DNA of 12,075 nucleotides from Deltaproteobacteria bacterium. GTDB taxonomy: Bacteria; Desulfobacterota; Anaeroferrophillalia; Anaeroferrophillales; Tharpellaceae. Under the pieces are notes generated by a model. It ran no database searches, had not been told where the DNA came from, and saw nothing but the letters and a program-made list of their open reading frames with translations. The translations under genes were made by a program, and so were the position numbers. The DNA lies in the NCBI GenBank assembly GCA_030640695.1, contig DAOWIX010000056.1:1-12075 (forward strand). Reading direction: 5' to 3'. Positions 1 through 6,523 of the stretch are shown here, piece by piece (position 1 is the first letter of the stretch; each line of letters opens with the position of its first letter).

Positions 1-78
1 AACATAGGAAGAAAAGCGGCCGCAAACAACCAGAAAAAATACAAGTAAATAACTCAAAACCAGAAAAAAGGAATTATA

Positions 79-174
79 ATGAACAGCGCCGACATCAACT
101 TTACCCAGACATAATCAAAAGCCGATATCTACGCCGCACTACGATCCGGTACTGATATCGCTTTTCTTGGCGGC
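79..174 (+). pseudogene. 5' remnant of formate dehydrogenase alpha gene, interrupted by in-frame TAA
   Basis: An ATG at 79 with a purine-rich AAAAAAGGA six bases upstream opens the same frame as the large ORF that starts at 175. It reads MNSADINFTQT, then TAA (112-114), then SKADIYAALRSGTDIAFLGG and on without a break into the long ORF. The stretch after the stop matches the conserved formate dehydrogenase block usually written ADIYAPIRSGTDIAFLGG. The residues before it (DINFTQT) fit the DPRFTRT-like sequence that normally precedes this block. Homology therefore crosses the stop, and one base change (for example TCA to TAA) would explain it. Upstream of about position 88 nothing in any frame looks like formate dehydrogenase. 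Decay, a gene split or an assembly fault are all possible. Confidence 0.55.
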
Positions 175-2430
175 ATGATCAAATACCTACTCGACCATGA
201 ACTTATCCAGAAAAAATATGTCCAGCACTACACCAACGCAACTTTTCTGGTCAACCCCGCATTTAAAATGCCGGGTGAAAATGACGGCATTTTCTCAGGC
301 CTCAACAATCATAAATACGACAAATCAAGCTGGTCGTTTCAAACCGGCGCCGACGGAATCACTAAAAAAGATCTCTCCCTACAGGATCCCAACTGCGTCT
401 ATCAACTTCTGAAAAAACACTACTCACGCTATACTCCCGAGATCGTCAGCAGGATCACCGGAACGCCACCGGAAAAACTTTTGGCGATCTACAAAGAGTA
501 CACTGCCACCGGGGCCGCCGGTAAGGCCGGAACCATCATGTATGCGATGGGCTGGACCCAGCACACCGTCGGCGTCCAGAACATCAGGACGATGGCCATC
601 ATCCAACTCCTGCTCGGCAATATGGGGGTTACCGGCGGCGGCGTCAACGCCCTGCGCGGGGAATCAAATGTCCAGGGCTCAACCGACCACTGCCTGCTCT
701 TCCACATTCTGCCCGGCTACCTGAAAACTCCGAAAGCATCACAACCGACCCTGGTCGACTACAATACCAAATATACCCCTTCGACAAAAGAGGACAACAG
801 TCTCAACTGGTGGAAAAATTATCCCAAATATTCGGCCAGCCTGCTGCGCGCCCACTATGGTGCCGAGATCTCCCTCGAAGAGTCCTACAGCTACCTCCCT
901 AAACTTGATGACGGAGCTAACTACTCCTGGCTCACCCTTTTCGACCAGATGCATAAAGGCAACTTCGAAGGTTTCTTTGCCTGGGGCCAGAATCCCGCCT
1001 GTAGTGGTGCGAGTTCTAATAAAACCAGGGCGGCACTGACCGAACTTGACTGGATGGTCAATGTCAATCTTTTTGACAACGAAACCGGCTCTTTTTGGAG
1101 AGCTCCGGGGATGGCCCCGGAAAAGATCAAGACTGAAGTTTTCATGCTCCCTTGCGCGGCCTCTATGGAGAAAGAGGGCAGCATCACCAACAGCGGCCGC
1201 TGGATGCAGTGGCGCTATAAAGCCATCAACCCTCCGGGCCAGGCGCTACCCGACGGTGAAATCATCACAGAGCTCCACTACAAACTCAAAGATCTCTATG
1301 AAAAAGAGGGCGGCCCACTGGCCGAAGCGATAACCAAACTATCCTGGGATTATGGCCCCAAGGGAGCCGATGGCCGCATTCGCCATCTCGACACCCATAT
1401 GATCGCCAAAGAGATCAACGGTTATTTCCTTAAAGATACAACCGTCAAAGGTAAAACTTTCAAAAAAGGCACTTTGGTTCCCAGCTTTGCCTACCTCCAG
1501 GATGATGGTTCAACCTCCTCCGGCAACTGGCTCTACTGCAACTCCTACACGGAAAAAGGCAATATGGCGGCCCGCCGCAATAATAAAGATCATTCAGGTG
1601 TTGGCCTCTACTCGGAGTGGTCCTGGTGCTGGCCGGTCAACCGGCGGATTATCTACAACGGTGCCTCGGTCGATCCCGATACCGGTCAACCCTGGGATAA
1701 AAAGGATCCGGTAATAATCTGGAATGGCTCAAAATGGGTCGGCGATGTCCCTGATGGCGTCTCCCCTCCCGGAGGTGGACGCAAACCTTTCATCATGAAA
1801 CCACACGGCGTCGCCAGCATCTTCGGGCCCGGACGCGCGGATGGTCCATTTCCGGAACACTACGAACCGCTTGAGTGCCCGGTAGAAAAAAATCCTCTCT
1901 CCCCGCAAATGACCAACCCGGTCATTAAACGTTGGGACAAAGAGGGCAGCGGCACCGATGTCGACGCCCGAGCTACCTGCGATCCTCGTTTTCCTTTTGT
2001 CTGCACCACCTACCGGGTCAGTGAACACTGGCAAACCGGCCTTATGACCCGCTGGTGTCCCTGGCTGGCCGAGATGCAGCCTAGTCTCTTTATTGAGATT
2101 AGTAAGGAGTTGGCCAGGTTGAAAGGAATAAGCTCCGGTGATTTAGTCACGGCAAGTTCAATTCGCGGCCAGGTTGAAGCCGTCGCCATAGTCACCCCAC
2201 GCTTTAAGCCCTTCAATATCGATGGCAACACCGTCCATCAGGTCGGTCTCCCCTGGCACTTCGGCTGGGTTACGACCAAGATGCGCGAGTATGTTTATGG
2301 CGACAAAAAACCGGAAGTTTTCACTTCTGGAGATTCCGCTAATCTGCTGACCCCGTTCATCGGTGACGCCAACACCATGATACCTGAGAGTAAGGCCTTT
2401 ATGGTCAATGTCACAAAGAAGGGGGTGTAG
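175..2430 (+). CDS. fdhA: Formate dehydrogenase catalytic (alpha) subunit, C-terminal part lacking the N-terminal domain
   Basis: This encodes 751 residues of a molybdopterin (bis-MGD) formate dehydrogenase large subunit, the FdnG/FdhA type that oxidises formate to CO2 and passes electrons to an FdhB partner. Family blocks are clear: a glycine-rich GGGVNALRGESNVQGSTD at residues 155-171, WGQNPACSGASS near 269, MLPCAASMEKEGSITNSGRW in the middle, and the C-terminal dinucleotide-binding domain from about residue 611 (YRVSEHWQTG) to GLPWHFGW at 691-698. Full-length relatives have about 1000 residues. Missing here are the Tat signal, the proximal [4Fe-4S] cysteines and the Sec or Cys that binds molybdenum. 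ATG 175 has no good ribosome binding site and sits inside a conserved block, so it is an artefact of the upstream stop rather than a natural start. Without a partner carrying the N-terminal part this product cannot be an active enzyme. The body has no further stops, so any lesion is recent. Confidence 0.85.
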   Translation: MIKYLLDHELIQKKYVQHYTNATFLVNPAFKMPGENDGIFSGLNNHKYDKSSWSFQTGADGITKKDLSLQDPNCVYQLLKKHYSRYTPEIVSRITGTPPEKLLAIYKEYTATGAAGKAGTIMYAMGWTQHTVGVQNIRTMAIIQLLLGNMGVTGGGVNALRGESNVQGSTDHCLLFHILPGYLKTPKASQPTLVDYNTKYTPSTKEDNSLNWWKNYPKYSASLLRAHYGAEISLEESYSYLPKLDDGANYSWLTLFDQMHKGNFEGFFAWGQNPACSGASSNKTRAALTELDWMVNVNLFDNETGSFWRAPGMAPEKIKTEVFMLPCAASMEKEGSITNSGRWMQWRYKAINPPGQALPDGEIITELHYKLKDLYEKEGGPLAEAITKLSWDYGPKGADGRIRHLDTHMIAKEINGYFLKDTTVKGKTFKKGTLVPSFAYLQDDGSTSSGNWLYCNSYTEKGNMAARRNNKDHSGVGLYSEWSWCWPVNRRIIYNGASVDPDTGQPWDKKDPVIIWNGSKWVGDVPDGVSPPGGGRKPFIMKPHGVASIFGPGRADGPFPEHYEPLECPVEKNPLSPQMTNPVIKRWDKEGSGTDVDARATCDPRFPFVCTTYRVSEHWQTGLMTRWCPWLAEMQPSLFIEISKELARLKGISSGDLVTASSIRGQVEAVAIVTPRFKPFNIDGNTVHQVGLPWHFGWVTTKMREYVYGDKKPEVFTSGDSANLLTPFIGDANTMIPESKAFMVNVTKKGV

Positions 2431-2436
2431 GAGGCA

Positions 2437-3156
2437 ATGTCAAAGAAGATTAAACTCTACGATGCCACCAAATGTACTGCCTGCCGGGGCTGTCAGTTGG
2501 CCTGCAAACAGTGGAACGATCTGCCGGCCTGCCAAACGGAAAACCGGGGTAGCTATCAAAACCCACAATCCCTTAACCCGAACACCTGGCTCTTACTGCG
2601 TTTTGATGAGATTGATGCCGGTGCCGACGGCGTTAAATGGATTTTTCGCAAGGACTCCTGCATGCACTGCAGTGATGCGGCTTGTGTCAAGGCCTGCCCG
2701 AGCGGGGCTCTAACCCACACCCAATATGGCACGGTTGCCCATGACCAAAAGAAGTGTATCGGCTGCAAAAGCTGTGTTACAGTCTGTCCTTTCAAGGTGC
2801 CGCAATATGACTCTGAAATCGAAAAAGTGGCAAAGTGTGACATGTGTTTCTCCCGCCTTAAAAACAACCTTGAGCCGGCCTGTGTTAAAACCTGTCCGAC
2901 CGGGGCTCTGCAATTTGACGATGAAAATAAAATGAATCAGGTTATCAAGAAACGTCTGACGGCATTAAAAGGCAAAGCCCATCTCTACGGCGACAAATTT
3001 GTCGGCGGCACCCACATGCTCTACATTCTTCCTGAACAACCAGCATACTATACTGGTCTACCTCTCAATCCAAAGGTTCCGGCTTCACTGGCAGGCTGGA
3101 AGAATTGGCTCAAACCGTTAAATTTGCTGGCCCTCGACACAAAAGAAGATACCTGA
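2437..3156 (+). CDS. fdhB: Formate dehydrogenase iron-sulfur (beta) subunit
   Basis: This is a 239-residue ferredoxin-like electron-transfer subunit that takes electrons from the catalytic subunit. Sixteen cysteines fall into the four-cluster pattern of the family: C13/C16/C19/C23 (CTACRGCQLAC), C75/C78/C83/C87, C107/C110/C113/C117 (CIGCKSCVTVCP) and C134/C137/C149/C153, enough for four [4Fe-4S] clusters. There is no C-terminal transmembrane helix such as E. coli FdnH has, and no signal peptide. This fits the soluble FdhAB type, which is co-exported with the Tat-bearing alpha subunit. AGGAGG (2429-2434) overlaps the alpha stop codon and lies only two bases from the ATG, so the two genes are probably translationally coupled. 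No gamma (cytochrome b) gene follows, so the natural electron acceptor is probably a periplasmic c-type cytochrome (inference). Confidence 0.93.
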   Translation: MSKKIKLYDATKCTACRGCQLACKQWNDLPACQTENRGSYQNPQSLNPNTWLLLRFDEIDAGADGVKWIFRKDSCMHCSDAACVKACPSGALTHTQYGTVAHDQKKCIGCKSCVTVCPFKVPQYDSEIEKVAKCDMCFSRLKNNLEPACVKTCPTGALQFDDENKMNQVIKKRLTALKGKAHLYGDKFVGGTHMLYILPEQPAYYTGLPLNPKVPASLAGWKNWLKPLNLLALDTKEDT

Positions 3157-3176
3157 AAAATGAGGTTCTAATTGTA

Positions 3177-4031
3177 ATGGTTAACACTATAGAAACTTTT
3201 GAACGTTATCGGAAAGAGTTTCCGCACTATCTGGAATTCATTGAAACTCTGCAACAAATCGTTCTTTTACGAAATGAAAATGTAGCCGCCCACAAAAAAG
3301 ATATTTTCTCCCTGACCCAAAGCGATGCAATTCAAAAACTCAAAGAAGGTCGACCCCTGATTAATCTGCACAATGATCTGTTTGCTGACCAGGAACCTGA
3401 AAAATATTTCCTCAAACTTCTCTCAATCACTGAAAAAGATCATCCCGAGGCGACCGCAGAGCTTCGCAAAACAATCACGACAGATGAAAATGCCTATAGA
3501 GATCTGATCACAGACCTTTTTTCCAGGAAAACCAGTCTTGCGCAAAATAAAAACCAACGTATTCTGAATATAGATGAACACGCAGACCACCTAGACCTGA
3601 TCCCTCTCCTCCTCCATGAAAGCCTCAAACCATTTTTTAGCCAGTTGACTAAAGATTTAAAACAGGTCATCGAAAACAGTGGCTGGTCGCAAGGCATCTG
3701 TCCGGCCTGCTCGCGGCCGGCCGACCTCAGCCTGATCCGCGAAGAGGAGGGCAAACGCTCTCTATTCTGCCTTCAGTGCGATTGCGAATGGCCTTACAAA
3801 CGTATGCAGTGCCCCTCCTGCGGCGAAGAAGATCAGCAAAAACTATCCTACTTTACCCTTGGAGACACCGACGATAAAGATGCCAAGTACCGCGTCAACA
3901 TCTGCCGTCAGTGCCAGAGTTATATAAAAAATATCGACACCAGAAAAAGCAAGAATGAAATCAACCCCGAGATTGAAAACCTGATCACGCTACACCTTGA
4001 TCTTCAGGCGATGAAAGAGGGTTTTCAGTAG
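3177..4031 (+). CDS. fdhE: Formate dehydrogenase accessory protein FdhE
   Basis: This 284-residue protein is FdhE, a cytoplasmic rubredoxin-like factor needed to make active respiratory formate dehydrogenase; in E. coli it binds the catalytic subunit before export. The C-terminal half has the family pattern of four CxxC pairs: C175/C178 (CPAC), C198/C201 (CLQC, followed by C203 and EW), C212/C215 (CPSC) and C243/C246 (CRQC). The N-terminal half is helical and less conserved, as usual. An upstream in-frame ATG at 3105 would overlap fdhB by 52 bases and add residues unlike the family. I chose ATG 3177, which has GAGG at 3162-3165 and starts a normal FdhE N-terminus (MVNTIETFERYRKEFP). Its position just behind fdhB supports the call. 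Confidence 0.93.
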   Translation: MVNTIETFERYRKEFPHYLEFIETLQQIVLLRNENVAAHKKDIFSLTQSDAIQKLKEGRPLINLHNDLFADQEPEKYFLKLLSITEKDHPEATAELRKTITTDENAYRDLITDLFSRKTSLAQNKNQRILNIDEHADHLDLIPLLLHESLKPFFSQLTKDLKQVIENSGWSQGICPACSRPADLSLIREEEGKRSLFCLQCDCEWPYKRMQCPSCGEEDQQKLSYFTLGDTDDKDAKYRVNICRQCQSYIKNIDTRKSKNEINPEIENLITLHLDLQAMKEGFQ

Positions 4032-4056
4032 TTTTAGCAATAAGAGGGAGCCAAAA

Positions 4057-4647
4057 ATGAATAAAATTAAATTAGCTGGGACAATTATCTCTTTCGCTTT
4101 ACTGATCTACGTCTCGGGATGTGCTAATCACCTGGTCGCCACAAACAAAAACATTCTTGCCGTTGGAAATCAGTTGCCGGCGGTCACCCTGACCACTCCA
4201 AAGGATCAGGCGGCGCGCAACTACCTCGGTCTCGGAGATAAGGAGAATTTTTCCTTAGGCGAGATCAAAAGCGAGATCTTGATCATCGAGATCTTCAGCA
4301 TGTACTGTCCCCACTGCCAGAAAGATGCCCCCGCGATCAATGAGCTCTACGAACTTATAGAAAAAGACAAAAAATTGTCAAAAAGAGTAAAATTGATAGG
4401 TATCGGGGCGGGTAATTCTACGTTTGAGGTAGATGTTTTCAAGAATAAATACAAGGTACCATTCCCGCTTTTTGCAGACGACGAGCTCAGCATCCATAGA
4501 AAGATAGGGAGTGTTCGTACCCCCTACTTTATCGGCATCTGCAACCAGGAAAAAGGGAAAAACCAGATCTTCTTTTCCCAATTGGCCGGTTTTTCCGGGG
4601 CAAAGAAGTTTCTTGAAAATATTTTAAAGGCGGCTGGTTGCCAGTAA
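4057..4647 (+). CDS. Thioredoxin-like (TlpA/redoxin family) lipoprotein
   Basis: This 196-residue protein has a lipoprotein signal: a charged start (MNKIK), a hydrophobic stretch and a lipobox VSGC with the lipid-bearing cysteine at C22. Residue +2 is alanine, so outer-membrane sorting is expected under the usual +2 rule. The mature part is a thioredoxin fold: IEIFSMYCPHC carries the active pair C84/C87, and RTPYF supplies the cis-proline (P156). A CPHC centre is DsbA-like in its dipeptide, but the FSMYCPHCQKDAP context and the domain order resemble TlpA/ResA-type reductases, so oxidant versus reductant cannot be decided. It lies 25 bases after fdhE and 22 bases before a peroxiredoxin. It may serve that peroxiredoxin, or thiols and haem-binding cysteines in the periplasm (inference). 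The ribosome binding site is AGAGGGAG. Confidence 0.8.
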   Translation: MNKIKLAGTIISFALLIYVSGCANHLVATNKNILAVGNQLPAVTLTTPKDQAARNYLGLGDKENFSLGEIKSEILIIEIFSMYCPHCQKDAPAINELYELIEKDKKLSKRVKLIGIGAGNSTFEVDVFKNKYKVPFPLFADDELSIHRKIGSVRTPYFIGICNQEKGKNQIFFSQLAGFSGAKKFLENILKAAGCQ

Positions 4648-4669
4648 AGAGCAACCAAAAGGAGAAAAA

Positions 4670-5272
4670 ATGAAGAAAAAATTAACTGTTATAATGGCAC
4701 TGCTTTGCCTCTTACTTATGGGCAGCACCTCGGTTTTCGCACGCTCCAGTAGCTTCCAGAAGAGCATCTATAATCCCGGCCTCTTAAAACCACTCGACAG
4801 TATGCTCAAGGTCAGGGTCGGCGATACCGCCCCACAATTCGCCCTGCCCTCAGTTAGCGGCAAGAAGATAACTCTTAACGACTATCGTGGCAAAAAGATT
4901 GTTGTCCTCTCTTTTGTCCCGGCAGCCTGGACGCCGGTCTGCTCCGACCAGTGGCCGGGCTACAATATTGTCGAAGAGCTCTTTAAAGAACATAACGCTA
5001 TACTTTTAGGCATCACGGTTGACAACATCCCGACTCTCTTCTCCTGGACCCAACAGATGGGAGACCTCTGGTTCCCGATCCTCTCAGATTTCTGGCCGCA
5101 TGGGGCCGTCGCTGAGAGCTTCGGCCTGCTCCGTACTGACGGTGTGACTGAAAGGGCTCTGGTGATTATAGATAAGGAGGGCGTAATTCGCTACATCGGA
5201 GTAGGCGACATTAATGTCAGGCCGTCTCTGGAAGTATTAATTAAGGAGTTACAAAAGATAGATCTCAAATAA
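4670..5272 (+). CDS. Exported 1-Cys peroxiredoxin (AhpC/TSA family)
   Basis: This 200-residue protein has a cleavable signal peptide (MKKKLTVIMALLCLLLMG, cleavage likely after VFA at residue 24). It also has the AhpC/TSA opening block VGDTAPQFALPSVSGKKITL at residues 50-69. The peroxidatic site reads FVPAAWTPVC, with T88 and C91 matching the PxxxTPVC signature. C91 is the only cysteine of the mature protein, so it should work as a one-cysteine peroxidase that needs an outside thiol to be reduced. The thioredoxin-like lipoprotein just upstream is the obvious candidate (inference). The expected role is removal of peroxide in the periplasm, plausibly protecting metal enzymes of the operon. The start is set by AGGAG at 4660-4664. 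It is the last gene of the formate dehydrogenase operon. Confidence 0.85.
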   Translation: MKKKLTVIMALLCLLLMGSTSVFARSSSFQKSIYNPGLLKPLDSMLKVRVGDTAPQFALPSVSGKKITLNDYRGKKIVVLSFVPAAWTPVCSDQWPGYNIVEELFKEHNAILLGITVDNIPTLFSWTQQMGDLWFPILSDFWPHGAVAESFGLLRTDGVTERALVIIDKEGVIRYIGVGDINVRPSLEVLIKELQKIDLK

Positions 5273-5285
5273 ACAATTGCAAAAC

Positions 5286-5339
5286 CTGAGCTGGCGGCAC
5301 TCTCATCAATTGATAGCAGGTTGCCGGTCGAGCGCTCAG
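5286..5339. terminator. Possible terminator hairpin between convergent genes
   Basis: CTGAGC (5286-5291) pairs with GCTCAG (5334-5339). Inside them CGGCA and TGCCG can also pair, with an internal mismatch. The structure lies between the peroxiredoxin gene and the convergent fxsA gene and overlaps the fxsA stop codon. There is no T-run, so this is a weak terminator candidate. Confidence 0.3.
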
Positions 5340-5728
5340 TCGTAACGCACGATATTGACCTGACCTTCGGCCTTCCACTGATCAAACTTGCGCCGCAGAA
5401 AGATCTTGAAATGTTTACGGCTTAAAGGCCATAGCAGTAAAATCCCCATGGTATCAGTCAAGAAACCAGGGGTCAACAATACCATTCCGGCAACAAAGAT
5501 CAGAGCCGCATCAATCATATCTTCAGCTGGCGTGACCCCCTGATTGATACTCTGACGAATCCGAAACATAGTCTCCGCCCCCTGCCAACGAGCCAACCCA
5601 GCCCCGACAATTCCAGTCAGAATTACCACCAGAAATGTGTTAAAAAGTCCGATAGCACCCCCGAGACGGACAAAAAGAAAGATCTCCAGAGCCGGAACCA
5701 AAGTAAAAGCGAGAAAAAGTTTCAACAT
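5336..5728 (-). CDS. fxsA: FxsA family inner-membrane protein
   Basis: This is a 130-residue small membrane protein of the FxsA family, named for an E. coli protein whose overproduction relieves exclusion of phage T7 by the F plasmid. Its normal cellular job is not known. Family marks are the N-terminal VPALEIFLFVRLGGAIG, then VVILTGIVGAGLARWQG with the conserved R-Q-G, and MVLLTPGFLTDTMGILLLWP, followed by a basic tail. About three to four hydrophobic segments are expected, with the basic tail in the cytoplasm. It runs opposite to its neighbours and is not part of either operon. The start at 5728 has AGGT eight bases upstream on the minus strand. Confidence 0.93.
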   Translation of the reverse strand: MLKLFLAFTLVPALEIFLFVRLGGAIGLFNTFLVVILTGIVGAGLARWQGAETMFRIRQSINQGVTPAEDMIDAALIFVAGMVLLTPGFLTDTMGILLLWPLSRKHFKIFLRRKFDQWKAEGQVNIVRYD

Positions 5729-5780
5729 TTTTATTACCTGTGTAAAGAAGTGATGGAATCAAAAACTTGCAACTATTAAC

Positions 5781-5809
5781 ATATTGCTTATTGACAAGCT
5801 AAATGTCAA
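5781..5809 (-). promoter_or_regulatory. Probable sigma70 promoter of fxsA
   Basis: On the minus strand a perfect -35 TTGACA (5809 down to 5804) is followed, 17 bases later, by CAATAT (5786-5781), a poor -10. The -35 is part of an inverted repeat TTGACA-N7-TGTCAA (5791-5809), which could also be an operator. The distance to the fxsA start is about 50-60 bases. Confidence 0.45.
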
Positions 5810-5866
5810 GGGAGTAGGAGATCGACAATTTTCAGGCTAAGTACCTTATGGAAAAGGCTTTCAAAC

Positions 5867-5880
5867 GCGGGTGTACCCGC
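5867..5880. repeat. Short GC-rich inverted repeat
   Basis: GCGGGT-GT-ACCCGC forms a six-base-pair inverted repeat in an otherwise AT-rich gap. No T-run follows. A second small inverted repeat, TTGGCA-TC-TGCCAA, lies at 5921-5934 and is followed, after a few bases, by a short T-run. Function unknown; either could be a protein-binding site or a weak hairpin. Confidence 0.35.
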
Positions 5881-5970
5881 AAGAATTAAGAGTACTAACG
5901 GATTATAGTGACACTCGTGGTTGGCATCTGCCAAGATCGATTTTTCAAGGTGGACAACAATAGAATCAAA

Positions 5971-6166
5971 AATCGTAACTATTCAGATGCAGCCCTCGAA
6001 CTGCCGGGATTGGGATCATTGCTGGTACAAGGTGCGCCAGCACCCCTGGCTTCGCTGTGAGCTTAGCGAGGAAGCACTCTTGGGGTGTGACCCCGCTTAT
6101 GGGAGCGAAGCAAAGTTTGTCGCTATCAAATCTAACTTTATGGTAGTTAGCTGAATAGTTACAATC
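5971..6166. mobile_element. MITE-like element with 12-bp terminal inverted repeats and 4-bp target duplication
   Basis: GTAACTATTCAG (5975-5986) and its exact reverse complement CTGAATAGTTAC (6151-6162) bound a 188-base block. The block is flanked on both sides by AATC (5971-5974 and 6163-6166), as a 4-base target duplication would be. The interior is strongly folded: GGTGC/GCACC (6031-6044), GCTTCGCT/AGCGAAGC (6049-6056 with 6104-6111) and GGGGT-GTG-ACCCC (6082-6094). Neither strand encodes a credible transposase; short reading frames across it are by-products of the palindromes. A non-autonomous element mobilised by a transposase elsewhere is the best reading. Confidence 0.6.
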
Positions 6167-6282
6167 ATTTTTTCTCCGTTTTCCTTTCTTTCCCATTTTG
6201 CGAACAACTTCCTAATTAATAATAAACTCTTGATTTTTTTGACCTTATTTTGTGATTTACGGCTCAAAGTGATTGAAAAAAC

Positions 6283-6310
6283 TTGCATTGAGATTATTTT
6301 CTGCTATAAT
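6283..6310 (+). promoter_or_regulatory. Extended -10 sigma70 promoter for the cytochrome genes
   Basis: TATAAT at 6305-6310 is a perfect -10 and is preceded by TGC, giving the extended -10 form TGnTATAAT. TTGCAT (6283-6288) lies 16 bases upstream as a partial -35 (three of six). Transcription would begin near 6317 and leave a leader of about 205 bases before the cytochrome start at 6524. Confidence 0.6.
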
Positions 6311-6505
6311 CGACCAAAAGGGTTGGTTTTATGCTTTCGATCCATAAAATCGAACAAGGGTTAAAATGGTTGGTTCTTTTTCGCCAAGGTTGGCAAAATC
6401 ACGATCATGGTCAAAAAAATTGAGATTTCCGAACGACAGTCTAAACCTAAGGAGGTAATTGTTTTATCGCATATAAGGAATTGATTCAATTTCAATCTAA
6501 ACCTA
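6311..6505 (+). promoter_or_regulatory. Long leader of the cytochrome gene with inverted repeats and a duplicated 10-mer
   Basis: This untranslated stretch holds several small structures. ACCAA-N5-TTGGT lies at 6313-6327. TTTTATG/CATAAAA (6327-6333 with 6343-6349) and TTCGAT/ATCGAA (6336-6341 with 6349-6354) overlap and cannot both form. An imperfect palindrome built on GCCAA-GG-TTGGC lies at 6379-6398. GGTTGG occurs three times (6321, 6368, 6388). TCTAAACCTA occurs at 6440-6449 and 6496-6505, each time ahead of an AGGAGG (6450-6455 and 6512-6517). Only the second Shine-Dalgarno has a gene behind it. No known riboswitch class was recognised. Confidence 0.4.
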
Positions 6506-6523
6506 GAAATAAGGAGGAACGTT

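Noticed and set aside
16..23. NotI site GCGGCCGC at the left edge as a sign of vector sequence
   Set aside because: The same octamer occurs inside genes at 1193-1200, 8033-8040 and 11055-11062, so it is natural to this genome.
112..114. In-frame stop as a recoded selenocysteine or pyrrolysine
   Set aside because: The codon is TAA, not TGA or TAG, and the position is outside the known Sec site of formate dehydrogenases.
3105..3176. Longer FdhE with a start at 3105
   Set aside because: The extension overlaps fdhB by 52 bases, is basic and unlike FdhE N-termini; ATG 3177 has a usable ribosome binding site.
5921..6196. Short reading frames of 76-77 codons on both strands between fxsA and the cytochrome gene
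   Set aside because: They cross the MITE-like repeat, have no convincing ribosome binding site and no recognisable protein features.
6459..6476. Five-codon leader peptide frame (TTG start) after the first AGGAGG of the cytochrome leader
   Set aside because: It is too short, uses TTG only three or four bases after the ribosome binding site, and has no attenuator hairpin behind it.
6311..6523. c-di-GMP (GEMM) riboswitch, often found before multihaem cytochromes in Geobacter-type bacteria
   Set aside because: The conserved GEMM core sequence and paired helices are not present.
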